This document shows, in pieces, positions 52,306-61,609 of a stretch of 64,000 nt of DNA. The stretch comes from Bradyrhizobium sp. in8p8 (GTDB taxonomy: Bacteria; Pseudomonadota; Alphaproteobacteria; Rhizobiales; Xanthobacteraceae), in assembly GCF_000426845.1 (NCBI RefSeq), contig NZ_AUGD01000025.1:1-64000 (forward strand). The letters are read 5' to 3'. Each line of letters begins with the position of its first letter. Position 1 is the stretch's first letter. The translations under genes and the position numbers were made by a program. A model generated the notes under the pieces. It was given only the letters and a program-made list of their open reading frames with translations, did not search any database and was not told where the DNA came from.

Positions 52306-53919
52306 ATGGCGCAGGCCAAATCCCAGTTCGGCTATCGACGTCATCCCGATCAGGATCGTTCGGCCCAAGGCCCGGCGGCGCATCCGGTCGTGATCGTCGG
52401 TGCGGGCCCGGTCGGCCTGTCGCTGGCGATCGATCTCGCCCAGCGCGGCCAGCGCGTCGTGCTTCTCGACGATGCCGATCGCATCGGCGAAGGCTCGCGC
52501 GCGATCTGCTTCTCGAAACGCTCGCTGGAATATTGGGACCGGCTCGGCGTCGGCGACCGCATGGTCGAGAAGGGCGTGGTGTGGAGCGTCGGTCGCATCT
52601 TCCACGGCGAGTCGCAGCTCTATCAGTTCAATTTGCTGCCGGAGGATGGCCACAAGCGGCCGGCCTTCATCAATCTCCAGCAATATTACGCAGAGGCCTA
52701 TCTGGTCGATCGCGTCAGCGATTTGCCAGATATCGACTTGCGCTGGCGCAACAAGGTGACGGCACTCGAACAGCGCAACGATTCCGCTCTGCTGACGATC
52801 GAAACGCCGGAGGGCGCCTATCGCCTGAATGCGCAATATGTCATCGCTTGCGACGGCGCACGCTCCTCGTTGCGGCAGATGGTCGGCGCCGAGTTCGCCG
52901 GCCAGGTGTTCGAGGACCAGTTCCTCATCGCCGACGTCAAGATGACCGCGGAATTCCCGACCGAGCGCTGGTTCTGGTTCGATCCGCCGTTCCATGCCGG
53001 GCGCTCGGCGCTCTTGCACCGTCAGCCCGACGATGTCTGGCGCATCGATCTTCAGCTCAACCGCTATGCCGATCCTGTCGTCGAGAGGAAGCCGGAAAAC
53101 GTGCGGCCGCGGATCGCGCGCATGCTCGGCCACGACAAGTTCGAGTTCGAGTGGATCTCGCTGTACAAATTCCAATGCCGGCGGATGGACCGCTTCATCC
53201 ACGGCCGCGTGATCTTTGCCGGCGATTCCGCGCATCAGGTCTCGCCCTTCGGCGCACGCGGTGCGAACTCGGGGCTCGAAGACGCCGAAAACCTCTCCTG
53301 GAAGCTCGATCGCGTGCTGCGTGGCAAATCGCCCGCGAGCCTGCTGGAGAGCTACCATATCGAGCGCAGCATGGCGGCCGACGAGAACATTCGGGAATCC
53401 ACCCGCTCGACCGACTTCATGGCGCCGAATTCGCATCAGGAGGCGCGGCTGCGCAAGGCGGTGCTGTCGCTCGCCAAGGAGACCGAGTTCGGCAAGCGCA
53501 TGGTCAATGGCGGCAGGCTGTCGGTGCCGTGCAGCTACGACTCGCCGCTGTCATCGCGCGATGCGGATGCCTGGTCCGGTGGGCCGCCCCCCGGCTGCTC
53601 CATGCTCGATGCGCCCGTGGCTGCGCGCGAGGGTGAACAGGCTTATCTCACCGACGTCTTTCGCCAGGGTGGAACACACTTCGCCCTGCTGTCGTTCGGC
53701 AATGGTGCGCCGATCGAACTCCCTGACGGCGTCAAGGACATTCGCATCGGCGGCGAGGCCGGGCTGGCCGACCCGGCGGGTCTCGCCGCAAAGCGCTACG
53801 ATGCGCAGCCTGCAACGGCCTATCTGCTGCGCCCCGACGGCTACGTCGCGGCGCGGTTCCGCCATCCGACTGGCGCGATGATCGCGGCTGCGCTGTCACG
53901 CGCCCAGGGTTTGAACTGA
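52306..53919 (+). CDS. FAD-dependent aromatic-ring monooxygenase (class A)
   Basis: A 537-residue flavoprotein hydroxylase of the PheA/MhpA/UbiH type. The FAD-binding GxGxxG is VVIVGAGPVGLSLA, the DG motif CDGARSSLR and the GD motif FAGDSAHQVSPFGARGANSGLEDAENL. The C-terminal part (from about 410) is the thioredoxin-like domain found in these enzymes. It would use NAD(P)H and O2 to hydroxylate a phenolic compound. Placed at the head of a homogentisate operon, it might supply homogentisate or gentisate from a hydroxyphenyl acid. The actual substrate is not readable. MarR control is likely. Confidence 0.88.
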   Translation: MAQAKSQFGYRRHPDQDRSAQGPAAHPVVIVGAGPVGLSLAIDLAQRGQRVVLLDDADRIGEGSRAICFSKRSLEYWDRLGVGDRMVEKGVVWSVGRIFHGESQLYQFNLLPEDGHKRPAFINLQQYYAEAYLVDRVSDLPDIDLRWRNKVTALEQRNDSALLTIETPEGAYRLNAQYVIACDGARSSLRQMVGAEFAGQVFEDQFLIADVKMTAEFPTERWFWFDPPFHAGRSALLHRQPDDVWRIDLQLNRYADPVVERKPENVRPRIARMLGHDKFEFEWISLYKFQCRRMDRFIHGRVIFAGDSAHQVSPFGARGANSGLEDAENLSWKLDRVLRGKSPASLLESYHIERSMAADENIRESTRSTDFMAPNSHQEARLRKAVLSLAKETEFGKRMVNGGRLSVPCSYDSPLSSRDADAWSGGPPPGCSMLDAPVAAREGEQAYLTDVFRQGGTHFALLSFGNGAPIELPDGVKDIRIGGEAGLADPAGLAAKRYDAQPATAYLLRPDGYVAARFRHPTGAMIAAALSRAQGLN

Positions 53920-53931
53920 GGTTCTTGCGCA

Positions 53932-54156
53932 ATGGCTCTCTCCACCAGCTCGAACTTCGTTCGCCCGGACGACGCCTTCCGCGCCATCGTCGAGGCGCAT
54001 CGCGGTCTCACTGAGGAGCAGAGCGCCGATTTCGACGCGGCGCTGGTGCTGATCCTCGCCAACCATATCGGCGACATCGACGTGCTGCGCGAGGCGATCG
54101 GGCTTGCCAGGCGCCGCATGATCGACGGCCAGCAGCAACAACAGCAACAACAATAA
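53932..54156 (+). CDS. DUF2783-type small protein
   Basis: A 74-residue mostly helical protein that begins 12 bases after the monooxygenase stop. The core (FVRPDDAFRAIVEAHRGL, LVLILANHIGD, LREAIGLARR) matches the small DUF2783 family that accompanies flavin monooxygenases in alphaproteobacteria. It ends in a run of eight glutamines, encoded by mixed CAG/CAA codons, so the tract is not a simple triplet expansion. It may be an accessory subunit of the monooxygenase; this is inferred from position. Confidence 0.75.
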   Translation: MALSTSSNFVRPDDAFRAIVEAHRGLTEEQSADFDAALVLILANHIGDIDVLREAIGLARRRMIDGQQQQQQQQ

Positions 54157-54180
54157 CCCTGTGACCTGAAGGACGAATTG

Positions 54181-55137
54181 ATGGCGAAGAATTTCGCATC
54201 CACCGGCGATCTCTCCGAGAAGAAGATCACCTTCTCCGAGATCGGCACCGATCTCTATGCCTTTACTGCGGAAGGCGATCCAAACACGGCCGTCATCGTC
54301 GGCGACGACGGCTGCCTCGTATTCGACGCGCAGGCGACGCCAGCGATGGCCAACAAGGTGATCGAGCGCGTCCGCGCCGTCACCGACAAGCCGATCAAAT
54401 ACGTCGTGCTCTCGCACTATCACGCCGTGCGCGTGCTTGGTGCTTCCGCCTACAAAGCACAAGGTATCGTCGCCTCGCAGGAGACCTATCGTCTCATTGA
54501 AGAGCGCGGCAAGCAGGATTGGGATTCCGAATATGGTCGCTTCCCGCGGCTGTTTCAGGATGCGCAGAGCATCCCCGGCCTGACGTGGCCGACGCTGACG
54601 TTTGAAGGCGAGATGACAATCTACCTCGGCAAGCGCGAAGTACGCCTGATGCAGCTAGGGGCCGGCCACACCTCCGGCGACATCGTCGCCTGGGTGCCCG
54701 ATGCTGAAGTCATGTTCTCCGGCGACCTGATCGAGTATCACTCGGCCTGCTATTGCGGCGATGCGCATTTGCGCGAATGGCCGATGACGTTGAACGAGAT
54801 CCGCAACTTCAATCCGAAGGCGATCGCGCCCGGCCGCGGCGATGCGCTGAAGGGCGTTAGCACGGTTCGCGAGGCCATCGCCATGACGCGCGACTTCGTC
54901 ACCTCGCTCTATGGCGCCGCCGAAATCTCCGTCGCCAAGGGGCGCACGCTGAAGGAATCGATGGCGGCGACCCGCGAGGTGATGGATCCCAAGTTTTCCA
55001 GCTTCGCCATCTACGAGCACTGCCTGCCATTCAACGTCTCGCGCGCCTACGACGAGGCATCGGGGATCGATGATCCCGTGATCTGGACCGACAAGCGCGA
55101 CCAGGAAATGTGGGCCGCCCTGCAAGGAGGAGGATAG
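54181..55137 (+). CDS. Metallo-beta-lactamase-fold protein with degenerate metal motif
   Basis: A 318-residue MBL-fold protein. The canonical H-x-H-x-D-H is here SHYHAVRVLG: His79 and His81 are kept, but Asp and His are Val83 and Arg84. Other metal positions are present (LGAGHTSGDIVAWV, MFSGDLIEYHSACYCGD). It therefore could hold at most one metal ion at the first site. The family is regularly found beside homogentisate genes. It may act on an acyl or thioester intermediate, but the altered motif leaves the reaction open. The stop is three bases before hmgA; GAAGGACGAATTG precedes the ATG at 54181. Confidence 0.82.
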   Translation: MAKNFASTGDLSEKKITFSEIGTDLYAFTAEGDPNTAVIVGDDGCLVFDAQATPAMANKVIERVRAVTDKPIKYVVLSHYHAVRVLGASAYKAQGIVASQETYRLIEERGKQDWDSEYGRFPRLFQDAQSIPGLTWPTLTFEGEMTIYLGKREVRLMQLGAGHTSGDIVAWVPDAEVMFSGDLIEYHSACYCGDAHLREWPMTLNEIRNFNPKAIAPGRGDALKGVSTVREAIAMTRDFVTSLYGAAEISVAKGRTLKESMAATREVMDPKFSSFAIYEHCLPFNVSRAYDEASGIDDPVIWTDKRDQEMWAALQGGG

Positions 55138-55139
55138 TC

Positions 55140-56486
55140 ATGAACATCAATACCTCGCCTGACCAGATCGTCCGCAGCTCGGCCCAGGTGACGCCGGGCT
55201 ACATGTCCGGATTCGGCAACAGCTTCGAGACCGAGGCGCTGCCGGGCGCGTTGCCCATCGGGCGCAACTCGCCGCAGCGCTGCGCCTACGGGCTCTATGC
55301 CGAGCAGCTCTCCGGCTCGCCCTTTACCGCGCCGCGCGGCAGCAATGAGCGTTCCTGGCTCTACCGCATCCGCCCCTCGGTGAAGCATTCCGGCCGCTTC
55401 GAGAAGGCCGATGCCGGGCTGTGGCGCTCGGCGCCTTGCCATGAATACGACCTGCCGATCGCGCAGCTGCGCTGGGATCCGACGCCGCTTCCGAAGGATG
55501 AAGTCACCTTCGTTCAGGGCGTGCAGACCATGACGACCGCGGGCGACGTCAACGCCCAGGCCGGCATGGCCGCGCATGTCTACCTCATCACCAAGTCGAT
55601 GGTGGACCAGCATTTCTACAATGCCGACGGCGAGCTGATGTTCGTGCTTCAGCAAGGCAATCTTCGCCTTGTCACCGAGTTCGGCCGCATCGATGCCGAG
55701 CCGGGCGAGATCGTGGTGATCCCGCGCGGCGTCAAGTTCCGCGTCGAGATCCCGAGCGGGCCGGCGCGCGGCTATCTCTGCGAGAATTATGGCGGCGCGT
55801 TCACACTGCCGGAGCGCGGACCGATCGGTGCCAACTGCCTCGCCAATGCGCGCGACTTCCTCACGCCCGTGGCGCATTACGAGGACAAGGACACGCCGAC
55901 CGAGCTCTTCGTGAAGTGGGGCGGTTCGCTGTTCAAGACGCAGCTCCCTCATTCGCCGATCGACGTCGTCGCCTGGCACGGCAATTACGCGCCGTACAAA
56001 TACGATCTGCGCACCTTCTCTCCCGTCGGCGCGATCGGCTTCGACCATCCCGATCCCTCGATCTTTACGGTGCTGACCTCGCCGTCGGAGACGGCAGGCA
56101 CCGCGAATATCGACTTCGTGATCTTCCCCGAGCGCTGGATGGTCGCGGACAACACCTTCCGTCCGCCTTGGTATCACATGAACATCATGAGCGAGTTCAT
56201 GGGCCTGATCTACGGCGTCTACGATGCCAAGCCGCAAGGCTTCGTCCCCGGCGGCATGAGCCTGCACAATTGCATGCTGCCGCACGGTCCCGACCGGGAC
56301 GCCTTCGAGCACGCCAGCAACGGCGAATTGAAGCCCGTGAAGCTGACCGGCACCATGGCCTTCATGTTCGAGACCCGCTACCCGCAGCGCGTCACCGCAC
56401 ATGCGGCGAAATCCTCGACGCTGCAGGAGGACTACGCCGATTGCTGGAACGGATTGGAGAAGCGGTTCGATCCGAGCAGGCCGTAG
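55140..56486 (+). CDS. hmgA: Homogentisate 1,2-dioxygenase
   Basis: A 448-residue dioxygenase opening the homogentisate ring to maleylacetoacetate. The N-terminal block YMSGFGNSFETEALPGALP and FTAPRGSNERSWLYRIRPSVKH are diagnostic. Iron ligands lie in RPPWYHMNIMSEFMGL (His and Glu) and in the GMSLHNCMLPHGPD block (His). The length equals that of typical bacterial HmgA. AAGGAGGAGG precedes the ATG at 55140. It is followed by fahA, the last step, while maleylacetoacetate isomerase is not present in the window. Confidence 0.96.
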   Translation: MNINTSPDQIVRSSAQVTPGYMSGFGNSFETEALPGALPIGRNSPQRCAYGLYAEQLSGSPFTAPRGSNERSWLYRIRPSVKHSGRFEKADAGLWRSAPCHEYDLPIAQLRWDPTPLPKDEVTFVQGVQTMTTAGDVNAQAGMAAHVYLITKSMVDQHFYNADGELMFVLQQGNLRLVTEFGRIDAEPGEIVVIPRGVKFRVEIPSGPARGYLCENYGGAFTLPERGPIGANCLANARDFLTPVAHYEDKDTPTELFVKWGGSLFKTQLPHSPIDVVAWHGNYAPYKYDLRTFSPVGAIGFDHPDPSIFTVLTSPSETAGTANIDFVIFPERWMVADNTFRPPWYHMNIMSEFMGLIYGVYDAKPQGFVPGGMSLHNCMLPHGPDRDAFEHASNGELKPVKLTGTMAFMFETRYPQRVTAHAAKSSTLQEDYADCWNGLEKRFDPSRP

Positions 56487-56489
56487 CTT

Positions 56490-56655
56490 TCGTCGCCCTC
56501 TCCCCTTGCAGGAGAGGGTGGCTCGTCGCGAAGCGACGAGACGGGTGAGGGGTCTCTCTCCGCGACCTCTCTTGCGATTGAGTTTGCCGACAGAGACCCC
56601 TCATCCGGCGCTTCGCGCCAGCTTCTCCCACGAGGGGAGAAGGAAGAAAGAACCG
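56490..56655. repeat. Dispersed palindromic repeat between hmgA and fahA
   Basis: The gap is filled by a repeat with several nested dyads: CCCTCTCC...GGAGAGGG, GTCGCGAAGCGAC, AGAGACCCCTCA with TGAGGGGTCTCT, and a final CTCCCACGAGGGGAG. The style matches shorter pieces at 16230-16255 and 21466-21560. It lies inside the presumed hmgA-fahA transcript and its purine-rich end (GAGAAGGAAGAAAG) runs up to the fahA start, where it may act as a ribosome site. Confidence 0.6.
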
Positions 56656-56663
56656 AGCCAAAC

Positions 56664-57938
56664 GTGACAACCCACCCCAACGATCCCAGCCTCCGCTCCT
56701 TCATCGACGTGGATCCCGCTTCCGACTTCCCGATCCAGAACCTGCCCTATGGTGTTTTCTCAACCGCAGCCAATCCGACGCCGAGGGCTGGGGTGGCGAT
56801 CGGCGACTGCGTGCTCGACCTTTGGACGCTCGAGCAGGAGTCCAGGCTCGACGTGGGGCCGCTCGGCGTGTTCTCCGAAGCTTCGCTCAATCGGTTCATG
56901 GCGCTGGGCCCAAAGGTCTGGTCGAAAGCCCGTGCGCGCATCAGCGAGCTCTTGCGGCACGACAATCCCGAGCTGCGCGACAACGAGGAGCTGCGCAAGC
57001 AGGCCCTGGTTCCGATGCGCGATGCCAAGTTACACATGCCGTTCGCCGTTTCCGGCTACACCGATTTCTACTCGTCGAAGGAGCACGCCACCAATGTTGG
57101 CGTGATGTTCCGGGGCAAGGACAACGCGCTGCAGCCGAACTGGCTGCATATGCCGATCGCCTACAACGGGCGCGCCTCCACCGTCGTGGTGTCGGGCACG
57201 AAAGTGAAGCGGCCACGGGGACAGCTGAAGCCGCCGAATGTCGAGCTGCCGAGCTTTGCGCCGTGCAAGCGGCTCGACTTCGAGCTGGAGATGGGCGTCG
57301 TCATCGGCCAGTCATCACCGATGGGCGGCATGCTCAGCGAGCAACAGGCCGAGGAGATGATCTTCGGCTTCGTGCTGCTCAACGATTGGAGCGCGCGCGA
57401 CATCCAGCAATGGGAATATGTGCCGCTCGGCCCGTTCCTGGCCAAAGCCTTCGCGACTTCAATCAGCCCCTGGGTGGTGACGCGCGAGGCGCTGGAGCCG
57501 TTCCGGCTGAAGGGGCCGGAGCAGGAACCGGTGCCGCTCGACTACCTCAAGCAGACGAAGCCGCAGAACTACGATGTCGAGCTGGACGTCTCGCTCCGCG
57601 CTGCAGGTGCCAATGCACCCGCCAGCATCAGCCGTACCAACTTCAAATACATGTACTGGTCTTCGGTGCAGCAGCTCATGCACCACGCCTCCTCTGGCTG
57701 CGCCATGAATGTCGGTGACCTCTTGGGCAGCGGCACCATCTCCGGCCCGGAAAAAAACCAGCGCGGCAGCCTGCTGGAGATCAGCTGGAACGGCACCGAG
57801 CCGGTCGAGCTGCCTGGCGGCGTCAAGCGCTCCTTCCTGGAAGACGGCGACAGCCTCGTGATGCGCGGCTGGTGCCAGGGCGAGGGCTATCGCGTCGGGT
57901 TCGGTGAGGTCGAGGGAACGATCTTGTCGGCGGAGTGA
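56664..57938 (+). CDS. fahA: Fumarylacetoacetase
   Basis: A 424-residue enzyme hydrolysing fumarylacetoacetate to fumarate and acetoacetate, the last step of tyrosine/homogentisate breakdown. The N-terminal block FPIQNLPYGVFS, the catalytic region YTDFYSSKEHATNVGVMFRG, the metal-binding DFELEMGVVIG and the C-terminal LLGSGTISGPEKNQRGSLLEISW are diagnostic of the full-length (eukaryote-like) FAH. The GTG start at 56664 follows the purine-rich end of the repeat. It is in line with hmgA and probably co-transcribed. Confidence 0.95.
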   Translation: MTTHPNDPSLRSFIDVDPASDFPIQNLPYGVFSTAANPTPRAGVAIGDCVLDLWTLEQESRLDVGPLGVFSEASLNRFMALGPKVWSKARARISELLRHDNPELRDNEELRKQALVPMRDAKLHMPFAVSGYTDFYSSKEHATNVGVMFRGKDNALQPNWLHMPIAYNGRASTVVVSGTKVKRPRGQLKPPNVELPSFAPCKRLDFELEMGVVIGQSSPMGGMLSEQQAEEMIFGFVLLNDWSARDIQQWEYVPLGPFLAKAFATSISPWVVTREALEPFRLKGPEQEPVPLDYLKQTKPQNYDVELDVSLRAAGANAPASISRTNFKYMYWSSVQQLMHHASSGCAMNVGDLLGSGTISGPEKNQRGSLLEISWNGTEPVELPGGVKRSFLEDGDSLVMRGWCQGEGYRVGFGEVEGTILSAE

Positions 57939-57953
57939 GATCCGTTTTTGTTG

Positions 57954-58020
57954 GGCCCGCGCGGCGCGAACCCGGAACCCCGAAATTCCGGGCTCGATGC
58001 TGCGCATCGCCCCGGAATGA
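57954..58020. repeat. Copy of the 75-bp dispersed repeat family
   Basis: The order GCGAACCCGGAACCCCGAAATTCCGGG, then GATGCTG-CGCATCGCCCCGGAATGA matches the element at 10499-10573 with few differences, though its left end is changed. It lies between fahA and the convergent DUF1272 gene, where the CCGGAA/TTCCGG hairpin could terminate transcription. Confidence 0.6.
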
Positions 58021-58029
58021 CCGGCCAAA

Positions 58030-58341
58030 TCACCGTCTTTCTGGCGGCACGTCCTTTACCCGTGCGCAATGCGCTGCGATATCCTCCACGCTGTACTTCA
58101 AATGCACCCGCTTGTCCGACGGCGCCTGCTTGGTCGTGCAAACGCCCGGCCGCCATTCCTGCGTCGGCCTGATCGGGCGTGGGGCAAAGCCGCCGCCGCA
58201 ATTCGGGCAGACGTTGAAGAGTTTCGTCTCGACGCAGTCCGCACAGAACGTGCATTCATAGGAGCAGATCCGCGCATCGGTTGCGTTGGGCGGCAGGTCG
58301 CGGTCGCAATATTCGCAGTTCGGCCGAAGCTGGAGGGCCAT
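58030..58341 (-). CDS. DUF1272 domain zinc-finger protein
   Basis: A 103-residue protein. The first 55 residues are a cysteine-rich domain: LRPNCEYCDRDLPP, then ICSYECTFCADCVET and NVCPNCGGGF, giving four C-x-x-C-type pairs for two zinc ions. This is the DUF1272 pattern. The C-terminal half is basic and without recognised motif. The ATG at 58341 follows GGAGATTCGAC and is preferred over 58401. Function unknown; it lies between fahA and the Lrp-type regulator. Confidence 0.85.
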   Translation of the reverse strand: MALQLRPNCEYCDRDLPPNATDARICSYECTFCADCVETKLFNVCPNCGGGFAPRPIRPTQEWRPGVCTTKQAPSDKRVHLKYSVEDIAAHCARVKDVPPERR

Positions 58342-58414
58342 GTCGAATCTCCGCACATCGAGCTGGATCATCGCAGATCGCCCACGCCGCGCGAATGCCA
58401 TAGTTCCCTCGATT

Positions 58415-58894
58415 TCAGCCGGCCCCGATCTCCCTGAGCGGCAGCTTTGAGCTCTCCTTCAGCCGATCCAGCACGATGGAGGAACGCACATGGGCCACGC
58501 TCTGGTGCGGCATCAGGACGTCGTTCACGAGGTTGGAGAGGCCCTTGAGGTCACGCAGCACGGCCTTCAGCACATAGTCGGCATCGCCCGTAAGCGAATA
58601 CGCCTCCTGGATCTCGTCGATCCGGTTCACCAACGCCCGAAAACGCTTGGAGTTATCCGGCGAGTGAGTCGCAAGCCCGACCTGGATGAAAGCGATCACG
58701 CCGAAGCCGAGCGCCTCGCTGGACAGGTCCGCATGATAGCCCGCAATCACCTTCGCCTCCTCAAGTCGCATCCGCCGCCTCGAGCATTGCGAGGCTGAGA
58801 GGCCCGCGACCTCGGCGAGCTCCTGGTTGGTAAGCCGGCCGTCGTCCTGCAGCGCGCCGAGGATCTTGAGATCGAAGACATCAACTGAAATCAT
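58415..58894 (-). CDS. Lrp/AsnC family transcriptional regulator
   Basis: A 159-residue regulator. An N-terminal helix-turn-helix (DLKILGALQDDGRLTNQELAEVAGLSASQCSRRRMRLEEAKVI) is followed by the RAM ligand-binding domain (IAFIQVGLATHS, AYSLTGDADYVLKAVLRDLKGL). It is divergent from the 4-hydroxyphenylpyruvate dioxygenase gene, with a 19-bp palindrome between. I infer that it senses an aromatic amino acid and controls that dioxygenase. The ATG at 58894 is the natural start; the longer frame upstream is non-coding. Confidence 0.9.
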   Translation of the reverse strand: MISVDVFDLKILGALQDDGRLTNQELAEVAGLSASQCSRRRMRLEEAKVIAGYHADLSSEALGFGVIAFIQVGLATHSPDNSKRFRALVNRIDEIQEAYSLTGDADYVLKAVLRDLKGLSNLVNDVLMPHQSVAHVRSSIVLDRLKESSKLPLREIGAG

Positions 58895-58911
58895 GCGCCG
58901 ATCGCCCAATA

Positions 58912-58930
58912 TGTGCACGGATCGTGCACA
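58912..58930. promoter_or_regulatory. Candidate Lrp-type operator between the regulator and hppD
   Basis: TGTGCAC (58912-58918) and GTGCACA (58924-58930) form a perfect 7-bp dyad around GGATC. It lies 18 bases before the regulator start and 86 bases before the dioxygenase start. Related half-sites (TTTGCACG and CTTGCAGG) lie further toward the dioxygenase gene. Confidence 0.6.
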
Positions 58931-59015
58931 GGATAGCGAAAACGCGTCTCGTTTGCACGCTCCTTGCAGGCGCCATGAAGGATAGTTCCTGCCAGCAGCA
59001 ATCTGGGAGAATACC

Positions 59016-60134
<1,119 letters not shown>

Positions 60135-60170
60135 GCGCTGCTTTGAGGCACGCTGGTGCGACACAAGAGG

Positions 60171-60292
60171 TGTCGTCCCCGCACAGGGCGGGACCTGTAA
60201 CCACGGGGAGTAGTTTTGCGAGCCGATAACTCGGCGTCTTCGCCCAACTACTCCTGGGATCATGGATCCCGGGCTCGCGCTCCGGGATGACA
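60171..60292. repeat. Dispersed intergenic repeat after hppD
   Basis: Begins TGTCGTCCC and ends GGGATGACA (near-perfect inverted ends). Inner dyads are CCCGCACAGGGCGGG, AGTAGTTTTG with CAACTACT, and GGGATCATGGATCCC. It fills the gap between convergent hppD and the racemase-like gene. This is a second, distinct repeat family of the Bradyrhizobium type. Confidence 0.6.
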
Positions 60293-60299
60293 GCGGAAG

Positions 60300-61412
60300 T
60301 TACTTCGCGGCCTTCCACGCGGCCGTCACCGCCCCGATCTCCGCCGCTTCCGGCTCGCGAACCGCCGACGGCGTACGCGAAAACCGCGGCGCCGGGGCGG
60401 GCTGCTTCACGCCGTGGCGCTCGACGAAGACGTTGCGGGCGACCATGTGCGGATGCCGTGTCGCCTCCGACATGGTCAGCACCGGCGCGAAGCAGATGTC
60501 GGTGCCTTCCATGATCTTGCACCAGTCCTCGCGCGTCTTGCTCTTGAACACGGCCTTGAGCTTTTCCTTCAGTGCTGGCCAGGCCTTCGGGTCCATCTGC
60601 GCGTCGAAATCGGCATCGGTGAGCCCGGCATGTTCGCGCAGCAGCGCATAGAATTGCGGTTCGATCGAGCCGATCGAGACGAAATGGCCGCAAGCGCATT
60701 CATAGACGCCGTAGAAATGCGCGCCGCCGTCGAGGAAGTTCTGGTTGCGTCCTTCGGTCCAGCGCCCCATCGCGGTCATGTCGAAGAAAAACGACATCAG
60801 CGATGCCGCGCCGTCGCACATCGCTGCATCGACGACCTGGCCATTGCCGGACTTTTCCGCTTCCAGCAGGGCAGCGAGCACGCCGACGACCAGATAGAGC
60901 GCGCCGCCGCCGAAATCGCCGACGAGATTGAGCGGCGGCACCGGCGCTTCCTTCGGTCCGATCGCGGCGAGCGCCCCGGTGATGGAGATGTAGTTGATGT
61001 CATGGCCGGCGGCGTTGGCAAGGGGGCCTTCCTGGCCCCAGCCGGTCATGCGGCCATAGACCAGCTTGGGATTGCGAGCGAGTACGACGTCGGGTCCAAG
61101 TCCGAGCCGCTCCATCACCCCCGGACGAAAACCTTCGACCAGCGCATCGGCGCTGGCCAGGAGGTCGAGCACCTGCGCGATCGCCGCCTTGTCCTTGAGG
61201 TCGAGCTCGATCACCTTGCGTCCGCGACCGGCCACCGATTTCGTGCTCTTCTTTGCGCCGATGCGATCGAGCGTGACGACGTCGGCGCCCATGTCGGCCA
61301 GCATCATGCATGCGAACGGACCAGGTCCGATGCCGGCGAATTCGACGATGCGGAAGCCCGACAGCGGGCCGGAGGTGCGGACGGATGAGGTAGGGGCTGA
61401 TTTATCGAGCAC
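60300..61412 (-). CDS. CaiB/BaiF family protein, alpha-methylacyl-CoA racemase-like
   Basis: A 370-residue class III CoA-transferase-fold protein. The segments match the racemase (AMACR/Mcr) branch: VEFAGIGPGPFACMMLADMGADV, AAGHDINYISITG (His/Asp of the active site), NLVGDFGGGALYLVVG (Asp) and VYECACGHFVSIGSIEPQF (Glu). It would invert the configuration of 2-methylacyl-CoA esters in branched-chain or sterol side-chain breakdown. The GTG start at 61412 has GAGGAAAC upstream; the longer frame to 61571 is non-coding. A palindrome suited to a repressor lies upstream. Confidence 0.85.
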   Translation of the reverse strand: MLDKSAPTSSVRTSGPLSGFRIVEFAGIGPGPFACMMLADMGADVVTLDRIGAKKSTKSVAGRGRKVIELDLKDKAAIAQVLDLLASADALVEGFRPGVMERLGLGPDVVLARNPKLVYGRMTGWGQEGPLANAAGHDINYISITGALAAIGPKEAPVPPLNLVGDFGGGALYLVVGVLAALLEAEKSGNGQVVDAAMCDGAASLMSFFFDMTAMGRWTEGRNQNFLDGGAHFYGVYECACGHFVSIGSIEPQFYALLREHAGLTDADFDAQMDPKAWPALKEKLKAVFKSKTREDWCKIMEGTDICFAPVLTMSEATRHPHMVARNVFVERHGVKQPAPAPRFSRTPSAVREPEAAEIGAVTAAWKAAK

Positions 61413-61483
61413 GTTGTTGTTTCCTCGGGTCGCGGGCAGATGCCGGTGGTCCGGCAATCGCCTCGGACGTTCCTCTGTGGGCG

Positions 61484-61503
61484 AGTTAATTGACCGATTA
61501 ACT
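61484..61503. promoter_or_regulatory. Candidate operator upstream of the racemase-like gene
   Basis: AGTTAAT (61484-61490) and ATTAACT (61497-61503) form a perfect 7-bp dyad around TGACCG. It is AT-rich and lies 72-91 bases before the GTG start of the racemase-like gene. The half-sites and TGACCG centre resemble TetR-type operators. Confidence 0.5.
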
Positions 61504-61561
61504 TTTCTCGCCTTCACGGCAGCGAGGCAAGCGGTTTTCATGCCGCACGACCAAATAAACA

Positions 61562-61585
61562 CGGCGCGCACCGAAGTGCGCGCCG
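61562..61585 (-). terminator. Intrinsic terminator-like hairpin after the FAD-subunit gene
   Basis: CGGCGCGCAC (61562-61571) pairs perfectly with GTGCGCGCCG (61576-61585). In the minus direction the loop is TTCG, a stabilising tetraloop, and the stem is followed by TGTTTATTT. It lies 24 bases after the stop at 61610 and would end the dehydrogenase operon. Confidence 0.7.
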
Positions 61586-61609
61586 CGGAAAAATTGTGTC
61601 GAGGCGCTA

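Noticed and set aside
54130..54153. Triplet-expansion interpretation of the poly-Gln end of the DUF2783 protein
   Set aside because: The eight codons mix CAG and CAA, so this is not a pure microsatellite likely to slip.
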